Shown piece by piece: positions 34,048 to 41,993 of a stretch of 64,000 nucleotides of DNA (position 1 is its first letter; every line of letters starts with the position of its first letter). Both the position numbers and the translations under genes were made by a program. The stretch is from Sycobia sp. Sy_11 (taxonomy: Eukaryota > Arthropoda > Insecta > Hymenoptera > Epichrysomallidae). The stretch covers positions 77,501 through 141,500 of the forward strand of contig JACCIC010000122.1 of NCBI GenBank assembly GCA_018907035.1. Direction: 5' to 3'. The notes under the pieces were generated by a model. The model was not told the DNA's origin and ran no database searches. It saw nothing but the letters and a program-made list of their open reading frames with translations.

Positions 34048-34399
34048 GACTTTCAGTTAAAAAACGAAGACAAAGATGACCGCAAATGAATGAGTCGAGA
34101 TTCTGATATCTTGTATAGTTGTATTTCACTTCTTTCACATTGAAATATTTCATAAGATCTACGGGAGGTTTGAGGTCACCAAAGCTGTCAAAGTAGGTAA
34201 CGTCAGATCCTCTCTTTCGATAACTGACCCAATGGGTACCTTTATTTTGCGAATCATCGAGATTAACAATAGCAGATTCGTTATGCCATGGTCCATTACG
34301 AGGAAGGCTATTTCTCATGAAAACACCTCGAAAATATGGAATTTGTAATATATGTACATATTTTATAAGATCATAATTTGTTAGTGGACGATTTGGCAA
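34043..34399 (-). CDS. Adenain-type cysteine protease of the Polinton (start codon lost)
   Basis: A 118-codon frame with the catalytic pattern of adenovirus-type maturation proteases: His in GTHWVSYRKRG, Asp in VTYFDSFGDL, and Cys in the C-terminal FICGHLCLRFL. In the virus it cleaves capsid and core precursors. The coding frame is open, but the codon where the protein should start is TTG (34399-34397). The first in-frame ATG lies about 28 codons in, so expression may be lost. It is preceded by the PLA2/membrane-active gene and followed by the penton-like gene. Confidence 0.75.
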   Translation of the reverse strand: MPNRPLTNYDLIKYVHILQIPYFRGVFMRNSLPRNGPWHNESAIVNLDDSQNKGTHWVSYRKRGSDVTYFDSFGDLKPPVDLMKYFNVKEVKYNYTRYQNLDSFICGHLCLRFLTESL

Positions 34400-34401
34400 A
34401 A

Positions 34402-35111
34402 TTAAATTGAAGTTTTTTTTCTTCTTTCAAATAGACCGTGTCCGATACGCGGTTTGAGAAATAATCCCACTCCACGTTTATATGGTTTCAGATAGAGACC
34501 TTTACCTAAAGCAATAGCCTTCATCGTCTTATTATGACGCTTACTTTCTTGATAATCTTTCTGCGCAGCTTTAGCATCATTTACTGCTTTAGCTATTCCA
34601 GCAGCACCTCCGGCTAAAGCACCAGTTGCACTTAGACCTGCGAACAGTGGAATAAGGAAAGGAAGAACTCCGCCAATTTTAGACGGTAAAGGTATCACAT
34701 ATGGAATGAGAACTTTCTTGTTACAACCACTATTCTTAAGAGCTTGACGAGCACCTTTTAAGGCGGACTGTATGACTTTGCGTGAATTTTTACCTGATTT
34801 CAATGATTTTTCCGCTGCTGTTACCAATTTGTTGAATTTCAGCCCCATTCCAGTTTTTGACTTTAATTTCATAGCACTGGCAACTGCTAGAGCTGACGCT
34901 TTCTCCGTAAGACTAGCATCTTTAGCTTTAATCCGTTGCCAAGCTTTATTAGCAAGCTTTATGTCAGCCCCTTTACGATTACTGTTTTTATTAGAGTACT
35001 CAATGTCATGTTCTTTACATTACCTAGTTCATTTATTCCTGGATCACCTCTTTTTAATCACTTTGTTAATTTAGTTCCGGGGCCACAGTATTGATAACCA
35101 GAAAGATGCAT
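34402..35111 (-). pseudogene. Phospholipase A2 / membrane-active minor virion protein, broken
   Basis: The first part, from the ATG at 35111, carries a parvovirus-type PLA2 signature: a calcium-loop sequence GYQYCGPGTK and, in another frame, the catalytic HDIEY (about 35020-35005). A TGA nonsense codon lies between them and a net one-base frameshift just before the HD motif. The second part (34872-34402) is open. It is Lys-rich, then holds a hydrophobic Ala/Gly segment (FAGLSATGALAGGAAGIAKA) and a KGLYLKPYKRG tail, like adenovirus pVI/pX-type proteins of Polintons. Such PLA2s help a capsid leave the endosome. The nearby ATPase is transcribed away from it. Confidence 0.75.
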
Positions 35112-35291
35112 TTCGATTGGTCAATTGTTGATTACTCTATCGAGCAATCCACGTCCTTCCTTTTTTGAATGCTTCCGAGTTTTATGCTCAATCATCTTTG
35201 GCAGTCAAATTATAACTGATGGTCGAAAATAGAAAATCAACATTTATATATTTACGAGAGTCAATGTTAAACTAGACTTTGTCATATCAAC
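35112..35291. promoter_or_regulatory. Divergent promoter region of the PLA2 and ATPase genes
   Basis: The 180-bp spacer between two divergent starts contains CCAATCG on the minus strand (35120-35114) next to the PLA2 gene. It also holds a TATATATT stretch near 35240 about 50 bp before the ATPase ATG. CCAATCG recurs upstream of the 175-aa gene. Confidence 0.45.
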
Positions 35292-36043
35292 ATGGATTTC
35301 ACTGAGCAGAACGTGAAACTGCCCGTCGTTAACTTTGATTTTGGAAAGGAAAAACGAAGGACGCGACACGGAGAGTTACTACCGGATAGTATACGAGCAG
35401 TATTCTGCGGTCCATCAAACTGCGGAAAAACAAATAGCTTATTGCTTTAATTACTCATCCCAATGGTCTTAGATTCTAGAATGTGTATGTTTATTCCAAA
35501 TCGTTAAATCAACCAAAGTATCAATTTCTCAAAAGAGTAATAGAACCAATCGAAGGCATCTCATATTTCCCGTTTAGTGAACATGAATCTGTAATATCAC
35601 CAGATGAAGTATTGCCTAATTCAATTATGATTTTTGACGATGTAGCTTGTGAGAAGCAAGATAACGTCAGAGCATTCTTCTGTATGGGGAGACATAAAAA
35701 TGTAAACTGCTTCTACCTATGCCAGTCATATGCTCATATACCAAAACATCTTATTAGAGATAATATTAATATGTTGGTAATTTATCGTCAAGATGATGTG
35801 AATTTAAAACATATTTATGATGATCATGTCAATACTGATCTGTCTTTCAACGAGTTTCGAAATCTTTGTTCTGAATGCTGGAAAAATGATAAATACGGAT
35901 TTGCTGTTATTGATAAAGATAGAACGATGGATGCTGGTAGATACAGAAAAGGTTTTGACTGTTTTGCAATAAAAAGAAATTTAAAAAATCTTAATCACTC
36001 AGTTCAATTTTACATAGCAACACGACACCATGTCGGACATTGA
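35292..36043 (+). pseudogene. Packaging ATPase (A32/FtsK-like), broken
   Basis: From the ATG at 35292 the frame reads to a Walker A motif (CGPSNCGKTNSLL, about 35404-35445) and then hits a TAA. A one-base shift and a TAG nonsense codon (35474-35476) separate it from the rest, open from 35483. That part includes Walker B (SIMIFDDVACE, near 35620-35650) and CQSYAHIPKHLIRDNINMLV. This is the DNA-packaging motor of Polintons and adintoviruses, relative of poxvirus A32 and FtsK/HerA ATPases. The 3' end overlaps the start of the next gene. It is inactive as it stands. Confidence 0.8.
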
Positions 36044-36789
36044 GAAAGAAAAGAGTATTCTTAGCGAGTTGATGCAAGCTCGTACAGCTATTAAAAGAAA
36101 ATCTGCACTTTTGAAACAGGAGAGAGAGAATCTCGAAAAAGTTGTAGGAGATACATTGAAACATTACACCACTTGAAAAGCTTGTCGAATCAAATAGTGT
36201 ACAGTCTTCTAATCACATTTCGAATGATCAGAGCATTATAAAACCAACTATATCCCGAAAAAAGTTGAGTTTGATGATAGATAATAATATTCGCTCAGCT
36301 TCCATAAAAGATTATGATTCCGATGATGATTTTGCCTCATTAGATAACTCAATGATGAATTCGATATTCAAATCTATGCATGAAGACAATGTTAAAACTA
36401 ATATCTTAGATCAAAGCCGCAGTAAATTTGATAACATATATGGAGTAAGAAATATTGGAGGAACATACATGCTTGGCGATTCTCAAATTAAATTTGATGA
36501 TAATAAAATAAAAGTGAAAGATTTAAGTTATCCTAAAAGTAATGGACTAATGGAGCTACTTATTAAAAAAGACCCAGACGACACATTAATAAGTGCAGCA
36601 GACCGTGAAAATTATCACAGTATTCTAGAAGCAACAAGTGCTCACCGGAAAAAACATAGTAATGATGAATCAATACGTTCATCGAAGAGTAGAAAATATT
36701 TCAATATCATTGCACCAATGTTTCGCACCAGTGCTAGTCATACAAAAAAAGAGGGAGAGGAGGAGGTAACCTACCTAAATATAAAATAG
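36030..36789 (+). pseudogene. Polinton conserved protein with YPKSNGLMELL region, frameshifted
   Basis: An ATG at 36030 opens a coiled-coil-like start (MSDIEKEKSILSELMQARTA) that overlaps the ATPase end. A single frameshift near 36168-36176 passes to the frame open to 36789. That frame has an acidic, disordered middle and a conserved-looking block (KVKDLSYPKSNGLMELLIKK, then SAADRENYHSILEATSAHRK). Similar proteins occur next to the ATPase and integrase in insect Polintons. The function is unknown, probably a virion or core component. Confidence 0.65.
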
Positions 36790-36825
36790 CAAAGAAAGAT
36801 TCTTCAATATAGTTAGTGTACTGGG

Positions 36826-36996
36826 ATGATCCGAATGAGCGGACTTTTTGAGAGACTAAGATTACTCATTGCCAAACAATCAGCTGGAAATAACAATCAT
36901 ATCAATGAAATCCATTCAATTATTGAAGAACTACGTGAAATAGGATATATATATATTAATACACATTCGTCTATTCTTCAATCAGTATCATCATGA
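36826..36996 (+). CDS. Small Polinton ORF (56 aa)
   Basis: ATG at 36826 to TGA at 36994-36996, reading GLFERLRLLIAKQSAGNNNH and a helical Glu/Ile-rich end. Its TGA overlaps the ATG of the next ORF by two bases (ATGA), a compact arrangement supporting a real gene. The function is unknown. Confidence 0.5.
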   Translation: MIRMSGLFERLRLLIAKQSAGNNNHINEIHSIIEELREIGYIYINTHSSILQSVSS

Positions 36997-37556
36997 GTCT
37001 CGACTTGTTTGGAAGAAATTTGAGAGACTCGAAAGGGAGTCGAGGTCCTCCAGGCGTTGGATACAATTTCACAACAGATGGCAATTTTGATATAGAAAAT
37101 AAACGACTTTGTAATGTTGGTGAAGCTATTGAAAGTACTGATGCAGTTTGTGTAAAAACGTTATATGTAATCTTGCAGAAGGAACTAAATACTGTATTTT
37201 CCAAAATTAATGAAATTCTAAAAGAAAATGAGAAATATCATGAACAAAATGGCTTGATAACAGAAGAGAAATTCAAAGATCTTTATCAAAAATATTATAC
37301 ACATAATGAAAATCGATTTAAATTGGAAGAAAGAATGAATAATTTCGATAAAAATCTTATGAAAACCAATCAGGATAAATCAGAACTGGAATCGAAACTG
37401 AAAACTCTTTGTGACTCACATATTCGTTTAAAAGATACTATGACACAATCGGTTTCGAATTTGAATGGTATTATAATAGATATTAACAGGAAAACAAATG
37501 CATCGACAAGATCAGCAAAGGCAAAGTCAGCAGGAAATAAAACAAAAAGTGGTTGA
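36993..37556 (+). CDS. Fibre/tail-like coiled-coil protein of the Polinton
   Basis: An intact 187-codon frame. The N-terminus carries GSRGPPGVGYNFTTDGNFDI and ENKRLCNV, a pattern shared with small Polinton proteins that resemble trimeric fibre or tail-tip proteins. The remainder is a long Glu/Lys/Asn-rich coiled coil (about residues 65-165), and the tail is basic. It overlaps the integrase start in another frame. A virion attachment or spike role is inference. Confidence 0.6.
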   Translation: MSLDLFGRNLRDSKGSRGPPGVGYNFTTDGNFDIENKRLCNVGEAIESTDAVCVKTLYVILQKELNTVFSKINEILKENEKYHEQNGLITEEKFKDLYQKYYTHNENRFKLEERMNNFDKNLMKTNQDKSELESKLKTLCDSHIRLKDTMTQSVSNLNGIIIDINRKTNASTRSAKAKSAGNKTKSG

Positions 37557-38655
37557 AGAGCTACACCAACCTGCCCGTCGCAGATATAAGCGAAGAAAAT
37601 ATGATATACGTGATATAGATGAAACTTGGCAAGGAGATCTTGTAGAAATGATACCCTACCCTAAGGAGAATAAAGGGTTTCGTTACCTACTCACTGTTAT
37701 AGATTTATTTTCGAAGTATGCTTGGGCTAAACCAGTAAAGTCAAAGAATGGTAACGATGTTACTCTCGCTATGAATACGATATTGAAACATGGAAGAGTA
37801 CCATCAAATCTACAAACCGATCAAGGAAAAGAATTTTACAATTCACACTTCCAAAACCTCATGAAAAAGTATAAGATAAATCTATACTCAATAATATAAA
37901 TCTATCACAGTAATCTTCATGCAAGTTTTGTGATCGATTTAATAGAACCTTAAAAAATGCAATGTGGATACAATTCAGCAAACAAGGAAACTATAAATGG
38001 ATAGGTATCCTATCAGATTTACTGAAAGCTTACTGTTAGATTATATTAGCCTTCTATAAATAATAAAGCAAAAAATACTTGAAACTAAATATTGGAGAGT
38101 ATCGTAAAAGGATGTAAACATATGTGTCCACAGTGTCTTATTACGATCTGCGTCTTTGCTGCCCTGCGCGGCAAATGATTTATGAGTTTATTGCTTAGAT
38201 GCCTGATGTGTTTTTATAAGTTTTAAGTTTCTCACAAGGGCTTGCAGAGTTTTCAATTTCGAGTACTGCAGTTTAGTCTTGCGTTGTCCTTTCGTTTGAA
38301 CAGACGTCTTTTCTTTCCTCGTTTGAAATAAAGTTCATGTTAAAAGATTATTTCGTGTATCTTTATTTTAACATTCCACCTACTATATTTAATAAAAATT
38401 TAATAAAAAAAGAAGCGTTTTTCAATTGAGATGATAGCAAGGAAAAAACCGAAATACAATGTCGGAGATAATGTACGAATAAGTAAAATAAAACAGATTT
38501 TTGAAAAAGGCTATACACCTAATTGGTCTACTGAAATTTTTACAATATCAAGAATTGTAAAAACTGATCCAGTAACTTATCACGTTAAAGATTATTACGA
38601 TAAGCCTGTATCTGAAGGTTTTTATGAAACTGAAATTCAAAAGACTAAGTACTAG
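37498..38655 (+). pseudogene. Polinton retroviral-type integrase, broken and split
   Basis: The catalytic core is open from 37498 to 37899: first Asp in WQGDLVEMIPYP, then RYLLTVIDLFSKYAWAKPV, second Asp in LQTDQGKEFYN. A TAA ends it. The continuation (RFNRTLKNAMWIQFSKQG, about 37935-38000) is in another frame, and the third acidic position reads as Asp (GAT) rather than Glu. A solo-LTR-like insert (38034-38373) and loss of flanking sequence follow. The C-terminal domain resumes at 38431-38655 (KYNVGDNVRISKIKQIFEKG, then YTPNWSTEIF and GFYETEIQKTKY). It would insert the element DNA; this copy cannot. Confidence 0.85.
38034..38373. mobile_element. Solo-LTR-like insertion inside the integrase
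   Basis: A 340-bp segment begins TGTTAG and ends TTTTAACA (5-bp inverted TGTTA/TAACA ends). It contains a TATAAATAATAAA stretch near its left end and a GAAATAAAG polyadenylation-like site about 50 bp before its right end. It breaks the integrase reading. No perfect target duplication was found (CTTAC left, TTCCA right), so confidence is limited. Confidence 0.45.
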
Positions 38656-38869
38656 TGAGCATAATAGTTGGATAAATAAAATAGAAATTAAATGAAAGCA
38701 ATATATAAGTAAAATATATGGATATGTGGAAGGTCACTAGTTATTAAATATGAAAGACAGTGTATTATGATTATAATATTTATTTATGTAATTAAGTTAT
38801 ACATGTTTTGATTTTTCTTTTACAAATAAATAATGATAAGAAATTAATCTATGTGTATTTTATTAATAT

Positions 38870-39175
38870 TTAAGAAGTAGAAGTGTTAAACTTAAAACAA
38901 CTACCGCCCTGATACACTATAAATAAACAAAGCCTATTTGCTTTGTTAGCCATATTTATGAAAAAATTTTCTTCTTTTAATAATGCCGAAGATATCTTTT
39001 GCGGCAAAAATATTTGAAAGTTATCGTCCAGCTCCGCAACGACTTTTGTGCCATATCTTGTAGAGACTTGCTTAAGAGCAGTCACCATGTACTGCTGATT
39101 TTTCTCCAATTCTGTACATTTCTTCCGCAGCATGAACTCGCTCTCAGATATCTTGTTAAGAGTAGCTAAGTCCAT
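38870..39175 (-). CDS. Small conserved element protein (101 aa), possible nucleic-acid-binding fold
   Basis: ATG at 39175 to TAG at 38870. The centre reads ALKQVSTRYGTKVVAELDDN, then FQIFLPQKISSALL and FIVYQGGSCFKFN, a beta-rich pattern seen in small uncharacterised proteins of insect viruses and transposons. A single-strand-binding (OB-fold-like) role is plausible but unproven. It is the tail of a minus-strand pair with the acidic ORF at 39271-39804. A 90-bp intron-like segment (39177-39266) ends one base before this ATG. Confidence 0.5.
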   Translation of the reverse strand: MDLATLNKISESEFMLRKKCTELEKNQQYMVTALKQVSTRYGTKVVAELDDNFQIFLPQKISSALLKEENFFINMANKANRLCLFIVYQGGSCFKFNTSTS

Positions 39176-39176
39176 T

Positions 39177-39266
39177 CTAAAGAAAAGAAAAAAATTTTTC
39201 TATTTAATTTTAACATAGTAAAAAAAAATTAATTTTTTTAAAGAGAAAATTAACTACGAATCTTAC
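39177..39266 (-). other. Probable small intron between two element ORFs
   Basis: On the minus strand, donor AAG/GTAAGA begins at 39266. The acceptor TTTTCTTTAG ends at 39177 after a T-rich tract. The upstream ORF ends TAA TAA just before the donor, and the downstream ATG starts one base after the acceptor. Splicing would therefore join the ORFs in one mRNA without fusing them. Confidence 0.4.
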
Positions 39267-39270
39267 CTTA

Positions 39271-39804
39271 TTAGATTAGTCTTGTTTTCTTTGGAGATGG
39301 CAGATAATTCTCAAACTCTTCAACTGATCGAATGAGTTCCTCGTCATCCTCCATCTCTTCATATAGCTGATTCCCCACCATAATTTCTGCTTCTTCCATT
39401 GCCTCACGGAGTGCATCCCTTCCCTCGGCTTCAACTGAGCTTACCCCTTCCAAGACTTTCAAAATTTCTTCAGGATTCCATTCGTGTATTAGTTCGTCAG
39501 CTATATTATACTCAATGCTTATTGGTTCACCTTGATTGCTATAGAGCGTCACTATTTCTCGCATAAGTTGATTTTCATTAGTTACTTTATCCCTACTCTC
39601 TTGTTCTGTATGTACATCTACTGTGACTCGAATCTCATTGCCCATTGTATTCTCCCTCTCTTCTTCTCCACTAGCTACATCTACTTGAGCTCTTTTTCCA
39701 TTGGACTCATCGTATCCCCTCACATTATCCTTCCCCTCCTCTTCGATTTGCTGACCTGTACTTCCCATTATTTCCCTCTCTACCTTACTTGCAGCTTCCA
39801 ACAT
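39271..39804 (-). CDS. Acidic Polinton-region protein (177 aa), function unknown
   Basis: An ATG-started frame of 177 codons. The N-terminal half is Glu/Gly/Arg-rich and disordered. The C-terminal half is strongly acidic and helical (EWNPEEILKVLEGVSSVEAE, then EEMEDDEELIRSVEEFENYL) and ends in a basic PSPKKTRLI that could be a nuclear signal. It does not match a named family that I recognise. It is unbroken and on the same strand as polymerase B, upstream of the small beta-rich ORF. Confidence 0.5.
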   Translation of the reverse strand: MLEAASKVEREIMGSTGQQIEEEGKDNVRGYDESNGKRAQVDVASGEEERENTMGNEIRVTVDVHTEQESRDKVTNENQLMREIVTLYSNQGEPISIEYNIADELIHEWNPEEILKVLEGVSSVEAEGRDALREAMEEAEIMVGNQLYEEMEDDEELIRSVEEFENYLPSPKKTRLI

Positions 39805-39829
39805 TTGCTCTTCTAGGATTTATAGTGAC

Positions 39830-40069
39830 CCCAAGGTAATATGTCTGTAGTATTAGGCAATAAGTATCTTTTATCATGAAATGGACTTAGGGCAATTTTT
39901 TTTCTGTTTTTCTGTATGCACTATGTATAATTTTGAGCGAATGGTGCACTGCTCTCGTTGTATAATTTGTAACGTTGTGCGGACTTCCGCTCGTCACGTA
40001 CTTACTGTATTCTTCCTTCCAGGGCGGGAACTCGGGCTGGTGTGCGTGTTGTTAATCGATGTAGCAAAT

Positions 40070-40105
<36 letters not shown>

Positions 40106-41993
40106 ATATTTGTATTGCAATATGGATATATATATATATATATATATGCGGGGAATTTTAAGAAATAAACGGCGTCATATAATAACAAAACAACAATTTA
40201 ATATGCCTTAACAAAATTCAATCATGGTACAGAGTATCATCCACTATCCTCCCCGCCATATCGCATTCGCGCGCGCGGAAAATATTCTAACTTCCCCGCG
40301 TTTGGTGGACGCCGCTTCCTAATCTCTACCGCGCCCCCTTTCCCCGCTCGCAAAATTTACAGTAATATGATTATAATATTAACGGGCGCGCAGGCCCACT
40401 CACCCTATACCGCTATTTACGAGGGCGTCCCCTCGCGCGCTCGCTGGTGCTGCCGGCTACTCTTCCGCGGTGGTCTCCCCTTGAGAGAGAGAGAGAGAGA
40501 GAAAAGAAACAGAAAACGTTGTCTCGCCTAGGCACCTTCCGCACAATTCACCCTCACAACTCACACAGTCCCTGTCCAGTTCCTCACACTTCACAAATTC
40601 CTTCCGATCACACCCGTACGTCCCACAACTTCCCTTCCGTCCCTCAACTACGTCGAACGAAAAAGTTGCGAATTTTTCTTTTAGCAAATGGCCGCGACAC
40701 GTGCGTCTTCCTCAGGCTTCAAAAATCTTCTGAAGTCCTCTTCGTCTTCATCCTCGATTCTCCAATCGCAGCTCTTCTTTTCGTTATGCTCCAATCATCA
40801 GCCTTCTTCCCCCAATTTGCACCAATTATCGTACGTCTTCTCCGATCTGCGCCAATCTCGGGCTCTTCCGTAAGCTTAATATGACTTGTGCCGCGCCACA
40901 ATTTCGAATTTACCCGGGAGATATATCTATATATATATCTGCCCGCCGGTATTTCGGTGCGGCGCCGCTAAGATCGGTGGCGCGGTCGGCCGCTCCTTCT
41001 CCGCAGTGACTTCCGTCTTCACGCTGGCTGTTACTTCCAGTGCGGTCGTCTGCTGTGCGGACGTCGCACGCTGTATCTCTCCGACTCTCACTAATTTCGT
41101 TGTGTTTTTTCAGGGTCTCCACGCGCCCTTCCTGCTTGTTGAGCTGACATCGTTGAGCTCGATTGTCGTTGCTGCTTCCTTCTCTGTGTGCGGCTTCCTT
41201 GCGTTCGTTCGAGCAGCAGCCCATGCGGCGTCCAGTATGCTGCACTTAACCTGGTGCGGCCACGTGTCTTCGAATCTTCCACTCCCAGCTTGCAGTGTCT
41301 GCATGGCTTTTGGACCTTCGCCACGTATGCTTGTTTTTTTTTCTATTTCTTTAGTTTAGTATCTCCACTCGCGTCTGCTTTACAATTTCATCATATCCTT
41401 TCCCCGTTTCGAGGTTATGTTCTCTCTCTGTCTCACTCATTACTTGCTTCCGTATACCTCTCCCTCTCTCTCACTCCATCTTCTTCTGTATGCGTCTAAC
41501 TATCCGTGTTCATATCTCTCTGTTTTCCTTTTTCTCTCTCCGACTTTCTTTAGAGTATGTGTCTCCATTTATGTCTCTCTCTCTCTATATGTATACATAA
41601 CTTTTCTTTATTTCTCTGCCTGCATCATTTTATCTTTATTTTTCTTCTTCTATCTTCCTGTTTTTATTTGCATGTGATTCTCTCGATCTCTCTCTCTATG
41701 CATATTTTTCTTTCTTCTTCTGTATACTGAATTTTCCTTCTTATCTATATTTCTTCTCACACTTCCTTTCCTTCTCTGCATATTCTTTTCTTGATGTCAA
41801 TTCTACATGTATTTTTCCTTTTCATTACATGCATCCATGTCTTGCTTCAATCTTCTCCTTCTATCTTCCTTTTCTTCTCTGCGAATACTGTCATTAATAA
41901 TTTTTTCTATTTGTATATGTCTTTATTCATCTGCATGCATCATTTGCTTTATTTTCCTCTTTCTATCCTCTACTCCTTCTATGCGAATACCTT
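39830..41993. other. Inserted or non-coding 2 kb: GC-rich patch and pyrimidine-rich tract
   Basis: This stretch separates the truncated polymerase end from the acidic ORF. It holds (TA)n at 40072-40102 and a CpG-rich patch at 40250-40450 with CGCGCGCG. From about 41345 to 42060 comes roughly 700 bp with strong C/T bias on the plus strand and degenerate repeated phrases such as TGCATGCATC and CTATCTTCCT. Open frames here arise from composition. No transposon family was recognised. Confidence 0.5.
40072..40102. repeat. (TA)n microsatellite
   Basis: About 15 TA units, followed at 40125-40146 by a shorter tract. Confidence 0.9.

Noticed and set aside
40447..41499. Overlapping frames in the GC-rich patch between polymerase B and the acidic ORF
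   Set aside because: Several frames on both strands are open at once with biased Ser/Arg/Leu composition, as expected from skewed base content.
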